From Rubricoccus marinus (GTDB lineage: Bacteria; Bacteroidota; Rhodothermia; Rhodothermales; Rubricoccaceae), in contig NZ_MQWB01000001.1 in NCBI RefSeq assembly GCF_002257665.1, positions 2,215,711 to 2,279,710 on the forward strand: DNA of 64,000 nt, written 5' to 3'. This document shows, piece by piece, positions 43,194 through 51,217 of this stretch. The notes under the pieces are model-generated. The model made no database searches. It had not been told where the DNA came from and was given only the letters and a program-made list of their open reading frames with translations. Each line of letters begins with the position of its first letter. The stretch's first letter is position 1. Made by a program: the position numbers and the translations under genes.

Positions 43194-45491
43194 CTAGTAC
43201 GCGAGAACGGCGCGGGCGCCCTCCATCACGTCGTCGTCCTGCGGAAGGACCACCTTTTCGAGCGGGTCCGCGTAGGGAATGTGCGAGAAGGCGCCGGCGA
43301 CGCGCTTGACCGGCGCGTCGAGGTACGGGAACGCGGCGTCGGAGATCTGCGCGGCGATCTCGGCGCCGAAGCCCATGAACTCGTGGTCCTCATACGCGAC
43401 GAGCACGCGGCCCGTCTTTTTGGCGCTCGCGAGAACCGTCTCGGTGTCGAACGGCATGAACGAGCGCACGTCGATCACCTCGACGTTTACGCCTTCCTTC
43501 TCCAACGCCTTCGCCACGTTGAGCGCCTTGTAGACAAGCGCGCCCCACGTCACGATGGTGAGGTCCGAGCCCTCGCGCGCGACGGCAGCCTTGCCGAGCG
43601 GGGTGAGGTAGTCCGCGCCGGGCTCGGGGCGCCGGGCGGGCCCCTGGCGGTAGAGCGCCTTGTGCTCCAAGAAGATCACCGGGTCCTCGCCGCGGATCGC
43701 GCTCTTGAGCAGCCCCTTCGCGTCGGCCGCGTTGGACGGCATGACGACCTGCAAGCCGGGGAAGTGGCTGAACATGGCCTCCACGTTCTGGCTGTGGCAG
43801 AGCCCGCCGTGGATGTAACCGCCTGCGGGCACGCGGATCACCATCGGGCACGCCCACTCACCGCGCGAGCGATAGCGGAAGCTGGCGACCTGGTTGCGGA
43901 TCTGCTGCATCGCAGGCCAGATGTAGTCCGCGAACTGGATCTCGACGACGGGCTTGTACCCCGCTGCGGCGAGCCCGACCGCGCTGCCGATCACGCTGTG
44001 CTCCGCCAGAGGCGAGTTAAAGCAGCGGTCGCCGTACTTGGCCGTGAGGCCGCGCGTGGCGGTAAAGACGCCGCCCTTGCCGCCGCCCACGTCCTCGCCG
44101 TAGACGAGCACGCGCTCGTCGCGCTCCATCTCCTCGTCCATCGCGTGGTTGATGGCGTCCACCATCACGACGAGGTCGCCGGTCTCGCCAGAGGCCTCGT
44201 ACTCGCGCGTGTCCTCGCCCTCGTAGTAGACGTGCGTCGTCGCCTCGGATGGGTCCGGGTCGGGCTCGGCCTCGATGGTTTTGGCGAGCGCGTCGATCTC
44301 CTTGGCGACCTCGGTCCGCAGCGCTTCCACCTCGGCGTCGGTCATGATGCCGGCCTCGATGAGGCGCGCGGAGAAGCTCGCGATGGGGTCCCGCTTGGCG
44401 TCGGCCTCGATGCTCTCGGCCGTGCGGTACTTCTTGTGGTCGTCCGAGGAGGAGTGCGGGAGCAGGCGCACCACGTCGGCGTGGAGGGCCACAGGCCCGT
44501 TGCCCGCGCGGGCGTGCGCGACGGCCGCTTGCGCGACGGCGTAGCTCTCGAAGAAGTCCGTGCCGTCGTAACGCATCCGGGCCATGCCGGGGTAGCCGCC
44601 AAGGATGGGCCAGATGGAGCCGCTGGCGGTCTGCTCCGAGCGCGGGACGGAGATGGCGTAGCCGTTGTCCTGCACGTGGAAGAGGACCGGCAGGCTCTCG
44701 CGAGCGGCCCAGTTCATGGCCTCGTGGAAGGCGCCCTGGCTCGTGGAGCCGTCGCCGCCGGAGACGTAGACCACCTTCTTCTCGCCCGCGCCGTTGTCGC
44801 CGTCGCGCTTGATGGCGAGCCCGAACCCGACCGCCGGCACGAACTGCGCGCCGACCGACGAGGACGTCGTCATGATGTTGAGGCCGCGGTGGCCGAAGTG
44901 CTCCGGCATCTGGCGGCCGCCGCCGAACACGTCGTCCTTTTTGGCGAAGTGCGCCCGTAGCACGTCCGCCGGCGTCATGCCGACTTCGAGCGACGTGCCC
45001 AGGTCGCGGTAGTACATGCAGAACCAGTCGTGCCCGCCTTTGAGGTGCGTCGCGAGCGCGACCTGCGCCGCCTCGTGCCCCATGCTGCCGATGTGGAAGA
45101 AGCCCTTTCCCTGCTTGAGCAGGGTCAGCATCTTGTCGTCCAGCTTGCGCGAGGTCATCATCGTGCGGAGCACAGCTTTGAGCTCGTCCGGGTCGAAGTC
45201 CTCCGGCCCGACGGGCGTGACCTCCAGGTCGCCTTCGGGGCCCTTGGCCTCGGCGTCCAGCTTGGCCTCTGGCGACGCGTCGTCGTAGGACTCGGTGATC
45301 TCCTCGATGGCGGTCTCGCCAGAGGCCTCTGTGGGCGCCGCGTCGTTTGCGCGAGCCTCTGGCGCGCCGTCGCCGCCGGTCTCGTCCGGCGTCAGGAGCG
45401 GGTGCGCAACGAAGCCGCCGTCGTCGGACGGCAGCGGCGCGGGCGGGAACGAATCGTCCTGAAAGTCGGGGGTCGGGTTGTCGGCGGCCAT
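43194..45491 (-). CDS. 2-oxo acid dehydrogenase E1, fused alpha and beta subunits
   Basis: 765 residues, cytoplasmic, thiamine-diphosphate enzyme of a branched-chain (or pyruvate) dehydrogenase complex. The first 95 residues form a disordered acidic extension. E1-alpha spans about 100-420: GHEAAQVALATHL, DWFCMYYRDLGTSLEVGM, and the ThDP motif GGDGSTSQGAFHEAMNWAARESLPVLFHVQDNGYAIS. E1-beta spans about 440-765: VLVYGEDVGGGKGGVFTATRGL, FNSPLAEHSVIGSAVGLAAAGYKPVVEIQFADYIWPAMQQIRNQVA, RVPAGGYIHGGLCHSQNVEAMFSHFPGLQVVMPS. Fused forms are common in Bacteroidota. No E2 or E3 gene is in the window. Confidence 0.9.
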   Translation of the reverse strand: MAADNPTPDFQDDSFPPAPLPSDDGGFVAHPLLTPDETGGDGAPEARANDAAPTEASGETAIEEITESYDDASPEAKLDAEAKGPEGDLEVTPVGPEDFDPDELKAVLRTMMTSRKLDDKMLTLLKQGKGFFHIGSMGHEAAQVALATHLKGGHDWFCMYYRDLGTSLEVGMTPADVLRAHFAKKDDVFGGGRQMPEHFGHRGLNIMTTSSSVGAQFVPAVGFGLAIKRDGDNGAGEKKVVYVSGGDGSTSQGAFHEAMNWAARESLPVLFHVQDNGYAISVPRSEQTASGSIWPILGGYPGMARMRYDGTDFFESYAVAQAAVAHARAGNGPVALHADVVRLLPHSSSDDHKKYRTAESIEADAKRDPIASFSARLIEAGIMTDAEVEALRTEVAKEIDALAKTIEAEPDPDPSEATTHVYYEGEDTREYEASGETGDLVVMVDAINHAMDEEMERDERVLVYGEDVGGGKGGVFTATRGLTAKYGDRCFNSPLAEHSVIGSAVGLAAAGYKPVVEIQFADYIWPAMQQIRNQVASFRYRSRGEWACPMVIRVPAGGYIHGGLCHSQNVEAMFSHFPGLQVVMPSNAADAKGLLKSAIRGEDPVIFLEHKALYRQGPARRPEPGADYLTPLGKAAVAREGSDLTIVTWGALVYKALNVAKALEKEGVNVEVIDVRSFMPFDTETVLASAKKTGRVLVAYEDHEFMGFGAEIAAQISDAAFPYLDAPVKRVAGAFSHIPYADPLEKVVLPQDDDVMEGARAVLAY

Positions 45492-45754
45492 AGGGGGTCG
45501 AAAGAGGGGCGGATCGGAAGTCGCGCTGGAACCGCTTCCAGGCGGCGGGACGCAAAGGCGGAACGGGCAGGCAGGGTCTGCGCCGCCGGCCCTCGGAATA
45601 TACCCGCAGGCCCCTGGCGGGGTCCCGAGTGGGACGCCCGGGCGCCGGTGCAGTTCTCCTCTTGCGCGCCAGAGGCCGGTGCAGAACCCTCTGCCTCCTG
45701 CCGCCCTATCCCGCGCCCGCACGTACTTTAGAGGCGCTCTGCCCCCCGCCGACG

Positions 45755-46366
45755 ATGCATCGATTCCCCCTCCTCGCGCTGGTGCTCTTCGCCGCACCTG
45801 CTTTTGCCCAGGACGCCCTGGACTTCTCCTCGGACGCTCCCCGCGTGCTCCACACAGTAGTCACCGAGGTGAAAGGCCCCGACGGCACCCCGGCGATGTA
45901 CCGGTACACGACGACCTACGACCCCGCCCGCGGCGAGTACGTCCGCACGGTTGAGGATGAGGCCTCTGGCGCGACGGTCAAGCGCGAGGTGCTGCCGTCC
46001 ATCATGCGCGGCCCGACGCCCGAGGAGGCGGAAGCGGCACAACAACTCATCAAAGCCGACGTCGAGCTGTCCGCGCTGATCGGCGCGGCGGAGTACCCCG
46101 TAGAGGTGGTGGGCGGCTTCCCACTCGTCCGCGAGGCCGACGCGGGCTTCTGCGGCCCCGGCACGCGCTGCATGCAGTTCGACATCCTGGAGATGGTGCC
46201 CGATCAGCGCGCAGCCCGTCGCATCCGCTTCGTGGTCGTGGACATGCGCCGCGGCGAGGTCGTCGCGCGTGATCTCGACCCCGAGCTTCAGGGCAACCTC
46301 GCCAACCCCGCCATCCGCACCGATTCCCGGGCTCGCGGTCTCGCGTTCCCGTCCGACTCCCAGTAG
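45755..46366 (+). CDS. secreted protein of unknown function
   Basis: 203 residues with a signal peptide (MHRFPLLALVLFAAPAFAQ). No family recognised. The body is beta-rich near the N terminus (RVLHTVVTEVKGPDGTPAMYRYTTTYDPARGEYVRTVED) and has an isolated Cys pair in GFCGPGTRCMQFDIL. It ends 6 bases before the copper-amine-oxidase-like gene, so the two are probably one transcript and may act together outside the membrane. Confidence 0.6.
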   Translation: MHRFPLLALVLFAAPAFAQDALDFSSDAPRVLHTVVTEVKGPDGTPAMYRYTTTYDPARGEYVRTVEDEASGATVKREVLPSIMRGPTPEEAEAAQQLIKADVELSALIGAAEYPVEVVGGFPLVREADAGFCGPGTRCMQFDILEMVPDQRAARRIRFVVVDMRRGEVVARDLDPELQGNLANPAIRTDSRARGLAFPSDSQ

Positions 46367-46372
46367 GCTCCG

Positions 46373-47815
46373 ATGACCAAGACGCTCTCTTTCCTCGCCG
46401 CCGCGCTGCTCTTCCTCGCGCTTGCGCCAGAGGCCCAGGCGCAGGTCGCGGCCACGGACCTCAACTGCACCACCAACAGCCGCAGCGGTGACCCCCGCGC
46501 GGCGCCCAACGGGCACATCTCCTGGCCTGCGGACGATCCCGTTTGGGAGTTCGACTTTCTCCGCCCCGGCAACAGCACCACGCAGGACGGCACAGGCCTC
46601 GAAATCCGCGACGTGTACTACGATGGGCGCTTGGTCATGAAAAAGGGCAACGTGCCCGTCCTCAACGTGGAGTACGACCCCGGCGCGGGCGGCTGCGGCT
46701 GCTTCCGCGACTGGCAGTACGACGAGTCCAGCTTTATCGCGGACGGCGTGGACCCGCAAAACACGTGCTTTGCGCAGTCCACGCCGGGCGACGTGCAGAC
46801 CACGTGCGAATACGTCAACCGACCCACGTGCGACCCGCGCGTGACCAACCCCAACGCGTCGGGTTACTGCGGAGAGTCCCCATACCCGCAGAACTTCGGG
46901 TTCGAGGGCGTTGCCGTAGAGGACTACGGCGACGAGCTAGTGCTAACGATGCACACGAGCGCGGGCTGGTACCGGTACCGCATGAAGTGGCACTTCTACC
47001 TCGACGGCCGCATCTGGCCCGAGTACTCCTTCGCGGCCGGCCGCGCGACGTGCACCGAGAAGGGCCACAGGCACCACGCCTACTGGCGCTTCGACTTCGA
47101 CCTGGAGGGCACGCCCAATAACGACATCGTGCGCGAGCACAACGCCGCTGGCGTCGTGATGCAGTTCGACCGCGAGGCTGACCGGACGTGGGGCAACCCC
47201 GCCGACGGTGTGTACTGGACGGTGGAGGACGCGCAGACGCGGAAGGGCTACGGCATCTACCCAAGCGACGAGGACCTCAAGCTGCCCATCGATGCCTTTT
47301 CCAAGACCGACGCGCTCGTGCTCCAATACGACGCGACCGAGATGGACGACGGCAGTGTGGGGTGCGCGATCGACTACCAGAGCGAGCAGAACAACGAGAG
47401 CATCGTCGGCGAGGACATCGTGTTCTGGTATCGTTCCAGCGCGCTGCACCAAGCCGGTAACCCCTGGGAGTGCGACATCGTGGGCCCCGAGTTGCGCCCG
47501 CTCACGTTCGGCGTCGCCGGAGAGCCGCAGCCTGCGACCACCGCGGACAACGGCTTCCGTCTGGACACGGCCGGACCCAACCCGTTCACGCCGTTCACGT
47601 CAGTCCGCTTCCAGATCCCCGAGGCGGGATCGGTCGTGCTCGACCTCTATGACTCGCTCGGCCGCAAGGTCCAGACGCTGTTCGAGGGCGACGTAGCCGG
47701 GCAGCGCGACGAGACGGTCCGCATCAACGGCTTCGGCCTGCCGAGCGGGACGTACACCGTCCGCCTGAGCAGCGGCGGCCAGCAAGCCACGACGCGCGTT
47801 GTGCTCGTGCGCTAG
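46373..47815 (+). CDS. secreted copper-amine-oxidase-like protein with T9SS sorting domain
   Basis: 480 residues with a signal peptide to about 24. Residues 70-385 resemble the catalytic beta-sandwich of copper amine oxidases. The similar blocks are GLEIRDVYYDGRLVMKKGNVPVLNVEYD, WYRYRMKWHFYLDGRIWPEYSFAA, GHRHHAYWRFDFDLEG (His232/234/235 at the copper-ligand HxH position) and SIVGEDIVFWYRSSALH. The topaquinone site NYD/E reads WYR (199-201): Tyr is kept, but Asn and the acid are not. Ten or more Cys suggest disulfides. The last 80 residues (NPFTPFTSVRFQIPEAGSVVLDLYDSLGRKVQTLF ... TTRVVLV) are a type A sorting domain. Similarity judged by eye; enzymatic activity is doubtful. Confidence 0.6.
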   Translation: MTKTLSFLAAALLFLALAPEAQAQVAATDLNCTTNSRSGDPRAAPNGHISWPADDPVWEFDFLRPGNSTTQDGTGLEIRDVYYDGRLVMKKGNVPVLNVEYDPGAGGCGCFRDWQYDESSFIADGVDPQNTCFAQSTPGDVQTTCEYVNRPTCDPRVTNPNASGYCGESPYPQNFGFEGVAVEDYGDELVLTMHTSAGWYRYRMKWHFYLDGRIWPEYSFAAGRATCTEKGHRHHAYWRFDFDLEGTPNNDIVREHNAAGVVMQFDREADRTWGNPADGVYWTVEDAQTRKGYGIYPSDEDLKLPIDAFSKTDALVLQYDATEMDDGSVGCAIDYQSEQNNESIVGEDIVFWYRSSALHQAGNPWECDIVGPELRPLTFGVAGEPQPATTADNGFRLDTAGPNPFTPFTSVRFQIPEAGSVVLDLYDSLGRKVQTLFEGDVAGQRDETVRINGFGLPSGTYTVRLSSGGQQATTRVVLVR

Positions 47816-47838
47816 AGGCCTCTGGCGTTTCCGCCCTG

Positions 47839-47872
47839 CGGCCCGGTCTCCCAGCGGAGGCCGGGCCGTTTT
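47839..47872 (+). terminator. intrinsic terminator
   Basis: Stem CGGCCCGG (47839-47846) with CCGGGCCG (47861-47868), 14-base loop, then TTTT. It lies 23 bases after the amine-oxidase-like gene. A second hairpin made of inverted motif copies (47888-47915) follows. Confidence 0.75.
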
Positions 47873-47983
47873 CGCGAGGGGCGTGACGCCAGAGGCCCCG
47901 CGCGCGGCCTCTGGCGCGCAAGGTCCTGCCAGACGGAAGCCCCGCCAGATATCTTCCGGGCCGCCTCCCCACCCCGCTCCCGC

Positions 47984-49690
47984 ATGTCCGACCGCCCCGA
48001 GCACCCCCTGATCCCCGACGGCGACGAGCCGATCACGCCCGACCCGAACCGCTCGCCTGAGTCGGTGAACTCCCCCGAGGAGTTCCCGCATTCACCAGAG
48101 GCGATTCCGAGCGCGGCCTCTGGCGAGACGGGGACTGAGCGCGGGTGGTTCAGCCGGTTCTTGAAGGCCGTGGAGTGGCTGGGCAACCTTCTCCCCCACC
48201 CGGTCACGCTTTTTGCGCTGTTCGCGCTCGCGGTCGTGATCATAAGCGGCATCGCGGGGTGGATGGACCTCGCGGTGGAGGACCCGCGGCCCGAAGGCGC
48301 CGGGGGCCGCGCCGAGGATGGCATGATCCGCGCCGTCAGCCTGATGACGGGCGAAGGGCTGCGGATGATCGTGAGCAACCTGGTGACCAATTTTACCAGC
48401 TTCGTCCCGCTCGGGACGGTCCTCGTGGCGCTGCTGGGCGTGGGCGTAGCGGAGCACTCCGGTCTGCTCACGGCGGGGATCCGGCTGCTCGTCCAGAAGG
48501 CGCCCGCGCGGCTCATGACGTTTGCGGTCGTGCTGGCCGGAATCCTTTCCAACACCGCCAGCGAGATGGGCTACGTGGTCCTGATCCCTCTGGCGGCCGT
48601 GGTGTTCCACGCGCTCGGGCGTCATCCTCTGGCGGGGCTCGCCGCGGCGTTCGCGGGCGTCTCCGGCGGCTACTCGGCCAACCTCCTCATCGGCACCGTG
48701 GACCCGTTGCTCGCGGGCATCACGCAAGAGGCCGCGCAACTGATCGACCCGACGTACGAGGTCCACGCGGCGGTGAACTACTACTTCATGGCCGTCAGCA
48801 CGTTCATGATCGCGGGGATCGGCACGTGGGTGACACACCGGTTCGTGGAGCCGCAACTGGGCACGTACGACCCGTCCAAGGCCGGCGACGACGTGCCGCC
48901 GCCGCGGATGGAGGCTCTGGCGCCGCGCGAGGTGCGCGGGCTGAAAATGGCCGGCCTCGCGATCCTGGGCGTCATCGCGCTGTTCGCGCTGACGATCGTG
49001 CCGGAGTGGGGCGTGCTCCGCGACCCCGAAACGGGCGACGTGCTCAGGAGCCCGTTCCTGCGCGGGATTGTGGCGCTGATCTTCGTGTTCTTCCTCGTGC
49101 CGGGCGTCGTCTACGGGTGGGTGACGGGCAGCATGAAGTCCGACAAGGACGTGGTGGACGGAATGGCGAAGTCGATGTCCACGCTCGGGCTGTACATCGT
49201 GCTCGTGTTCTTCGCGGCGCAGTTCGTGGCCTTTTTCGGCTGGACCAACCTCGGCGCCATCCTCGCCGTTACGGGCGCCAACGGGCTGGAGGCGGCGAAT
49301 CTCACCGGCCCGCTCGTGTTCATCCCGTTCATCCTGATGTGCTGCTTCGTGAACCTCATGCTGGGCAGCGCGAGCGCGCAGTGGGCGGTGACGGCGCCCA
49401 TCTTCGTGCCGATGCTAATGCTGATCGGCTTCTCGCCAGAGGTGATCCAGGCCGCGTACCGCATCGGCGACTCCACGACCAACATCATCACGCCGATGAT
49501 GAGCTACTTCGGGCTCATCCTCGCCTTTGTCGTCCGCTACGACCGCAAAGCCGGCGTGGGCACGATGGTGGCGATGATGCTGCCGTACACCATCTTTTTC
49601 CTTATCGGCTGGGTCGCGTTGTTCTACCTCTGGGTGTTCGGGCTGGGCCTGCCGGTCGGGCCAGAAGCGCCGACGTTTTACACGCCCTAG
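47984..49690 (+). CDS. AbgT family transporter
   Basis: 568 residues, inner membrane, about eleven to twelve TMs. After a hydrophilic N-terminal tail of 50 residues, the sequence WLGNLLPHPVTLFALFALAVVIIS and MIVSNLVTNFTSFVPLGTVLVALLGVGVAEHSGLL is typical of AbgT/MtrF. The hairpin signature SNTASEMGYVVLIPLAAVVFHALGRHPLAGLAAAFAGVSGGYSAN and the late GDSTTNIITPMMSYFGLIL are present. Members import p-aminobenzoyl-glutamate or export sulfonamides; which applies here is unknown. Confidence 0.92.
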   Translation: MSDRPEHPLIPDGDEPITPDPNRSPESVNSPEEFPHSPEAIPSAASGETGTERGWFSRFLKAVEWLGNLLPHPVTLFALFALAVVIISGIAGWMDLAVEDPRPEGAGGRAEDGMIRAVSLMTGEGLRMIVSNLVTNFTSFVPLGTVLVALLGVGVAEHSGLLTAGIRLLVQKAPARLMTFAVVLAGILSNTASEMGYVVLIPLAAVVFHALGRHPLAGLAAAFAGVSGGYSANLLIGTVDPLLAGITQEAAQLIDPTYEVHAAVNYYFMAVSTFMIAGIGTWVTHRFVEPQLGTYDPSKAGDDVPPPRMEALAPREVRGLKMAGLAILGVIALFALTIVPEWGVLRDPETGDVLRSPFLRGIVALIFVFFLVPGVVYGWVTGSMKSDKDVVDGMAKSMSTLGLYIVLVFFAAQFVAFFGWTNLGAILAVTGANGLEAANLTGPLVFIPFILMCCFVNLMLGSASAQWAVTAPIFVPMLMLIGFSPEVIQAAYRIGDSTTNIITPMMSYFGLILAFVVRYDRKAGVGTMVAMMLPYTIFFLIGWVALFYLWVFGLGLPVGPEAPTFYTP

Positions 49691-49746
49691 GGCCTCTGGC
49701 GTCGAAGCCTCTGGCGCTCGGCGCGAAACGCGGACACACCACACGC

Positions 49747-49767
49747 GGACACACCAGCGGTGTGTCC
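49747..49767. repeat. perfect hairpin GGACACACC-N3-GGTGTGTCC
   Basis: Nine-base arms with a 3-base loop, preceded by a direct repeat of CGCGGACACACC. It lies between the AbgT gene and lhgO, with no T run. It resembles dispersed GTAGGGACACACC-type repeats seen in diverse bacterial genomes. The following GTTCGAATCCCAGC looks like a tRNA T loop, but no tRNA can be folded. Confidence 0.75.
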
Positions 49768-49908
49768 CTACGCGAGTTCGAATCCCAGCCCACCCGTCCG
49801 ACAACGGCTATCCAGATCTCAGGTGTAGGGCTTCGGATGCTGCACGACGTGCCGATACTCCCGGAATGAACCCTCTCCCCCACACCCGCGCCGCTGGCGC
49901 CAGAGGCC

Positions 49909-51102
49909 GTGCCTAAGCGCGTCGTCATCATCGGCGGCGGCATTGTGGGGCTGGCGACGGCCCGCGCGCTCGTCGCCAGCGGGAGGCCTCTGGCGATCAC
50001 GATCCTGGAGAAGGAGAGCACCGTGGCGACGCACCAGACGGGCCGCAACTCGGGCGTGCTTCATGCCGGGCTGTACTACCGCCCCGGCTCGCGCAAGGCG
50101 CGGCTGTGCCGGGAGGGCAAGGCCGAGATGGAGGCCTACTGCACCGAGCGCGGCATCCCGTGGACGCGGAGCGGCAAGCTCGTAGTCGCCGTTGCGCCAG
50201 AGGAACTCCCGCGCCTGGAAGCCTTGCGCGAGCGAGCGGGCCAGAACGGCGTTGAGGTAGAGCGCCTCGCGCCAGAGGCCATGCGCGAGCGCGAGCCGCA
50301 CGTGTCGGGCGTGGGCGCGCTCTGGGTGCCGGAGACCGGCGTGGTGGATTACGGCGTGGTCTCACGAGCCCTCGCAGCCGAACTCCGAGAAGCGGGCGTG
50401 GACATCCAGACGGGCGTAGCGGTCACGGGCGGGCACGAGACCGCCTCTGGCGTCGTGGTGGAAACCGAGGCGAGACCCGTGGACGCGGACGTGCTGGTCA
50501 ACTGCGCCGGGCTCTTTGCCGACCGCGTCGCGCGGCTGTTCGGCGTCGCGCCAGAGGTGCTGCTCGTTCCTTTCCGCGGCGAGTACGCTGACCTCGCGCC
50601 ACAGGCGCACCATCTGGTTCGCGGCCTGATCTACCCGGTCCCGGACCCCGCCTTCCCGTTTCTCGGCGTCCACCTCACGCGCTCGGTGGATGGACACGTC
50701 CATGCCGGACCGAGCGCGGCGCTGGCGTTCGCCCGCGAGGGCTACACGTTCGGGACGCTCAAGGTGGGCGAGCTCGCCGAGTCGCTCGGCGCCAGAGGCT
50801 TCCGCACGCTCGCGCGGCAGCACTGGCGGATGGGGCTCGGCGAGTTGGGCCGGTCCGTCAGCCTGGGGGCGTTCTGGCGCGCGGCGCGGCGGCTGGTGCC
50901 GGAGCTCAAGCGCGAGCACGTCGCCAGAGGCTCCTCTGGCGTCCGCGCGCAGGCGGTGCGGCCAGACGGGTCGCTGGCGGACGACTTCGTGATCGAGCAG
51001 ACGCGGCGGGCGGTGCACGTCATCAACGCGCCGTCTCCAGCCGCGACCGCCTCGCTGGCCATCGGGCGGGAGATCGCCGCCGAGGCGCTCGCGAGGGCGT
51101 AG
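49909..51102 (+). CDS. lhgO: L-2-hydroxyglutarate oxidase/dehydrogenase
   Basis: 397 residues. FAD-dependent oxidation of L-2-hydroxyglutarate to 2-oxoglutarate, feeding electrons to the membrane quinone pool in E. coli. Rossmann FAD motif VVIIGGGIVGLATARAL (5-21), then ILEKESTVATHQTGRNSGVLHAGLYYRPGSRKARLCREG, the diagnostic LhgO block with the His-Ala-Gly-Leu-Tyr-Tyr string. C-terminal FVIEQTRRAVHVINAPSPAATASLAIGREIA. GTG start immediately before the first strand. It carries many motif copies, including both orientations within 20 bases near residue 342. Confidence 0.92.
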   Translation: MPKRVVIIGGGIVGLATARALVASGRPLAITILEKESTVATHQTGRNSGVLHAGLYYRPGSRKARLCREGKAEMEAYCTERGIPWTRSGKLVVAVAPEELPRLEALRERAGQNGVEVERLAPEAMREREPHVSGVGALWVPETGVVDYGVVSRALAAELREAGVDIQTGVAVTGGHETASGVVVETEARPVDADVLVNCAGLFADRVARLFGVAPEVLLVPFRGEYADLAPQAHHLVRGLIYPVPDPAFPFLGVHLTRSVDGHVHAGPSAALAFAREGYTFGTLKVGELAESLGARGFRTLARQHWRMGLGELGRSVSLGAFWRAARRLVPELKREHVARGSSGVRAQAVRPDGSLADDFVIEQTRRAVHVINAPSPAATASLAIGREIAAEALARA

Positions 51103-51104
51103 AG

Positions 51105-51122
51105 GCCTCTGGCGCCAGAGGC
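51105..51122. repeat. palindromic doublet after lhgO
   Basis: GCCTCTGGCGCCAGAGGC beginning 3 bases after the lhgO stop. Candidate 3' stem for that transcript. Confidence 0.85.
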
Positions 51123-51217
51123 CCAGACGGGGCACGAAGAGGCCGTGGCGCGGGGTTAGCTTCCGGCGGCGCAAAAATCCGCGCCACTCTCCGATTTTCG
51201 ACCTCAGGCCCCCCTGC

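Noticed and set aside
49770-49800. Possible tRNA gene suggested by GTTCGAATCCCAGC
   Set aside because: The five bases before the loop do not pair with those after it, and no anticodon arm, D arm or acceptor stem can be folded upstream.
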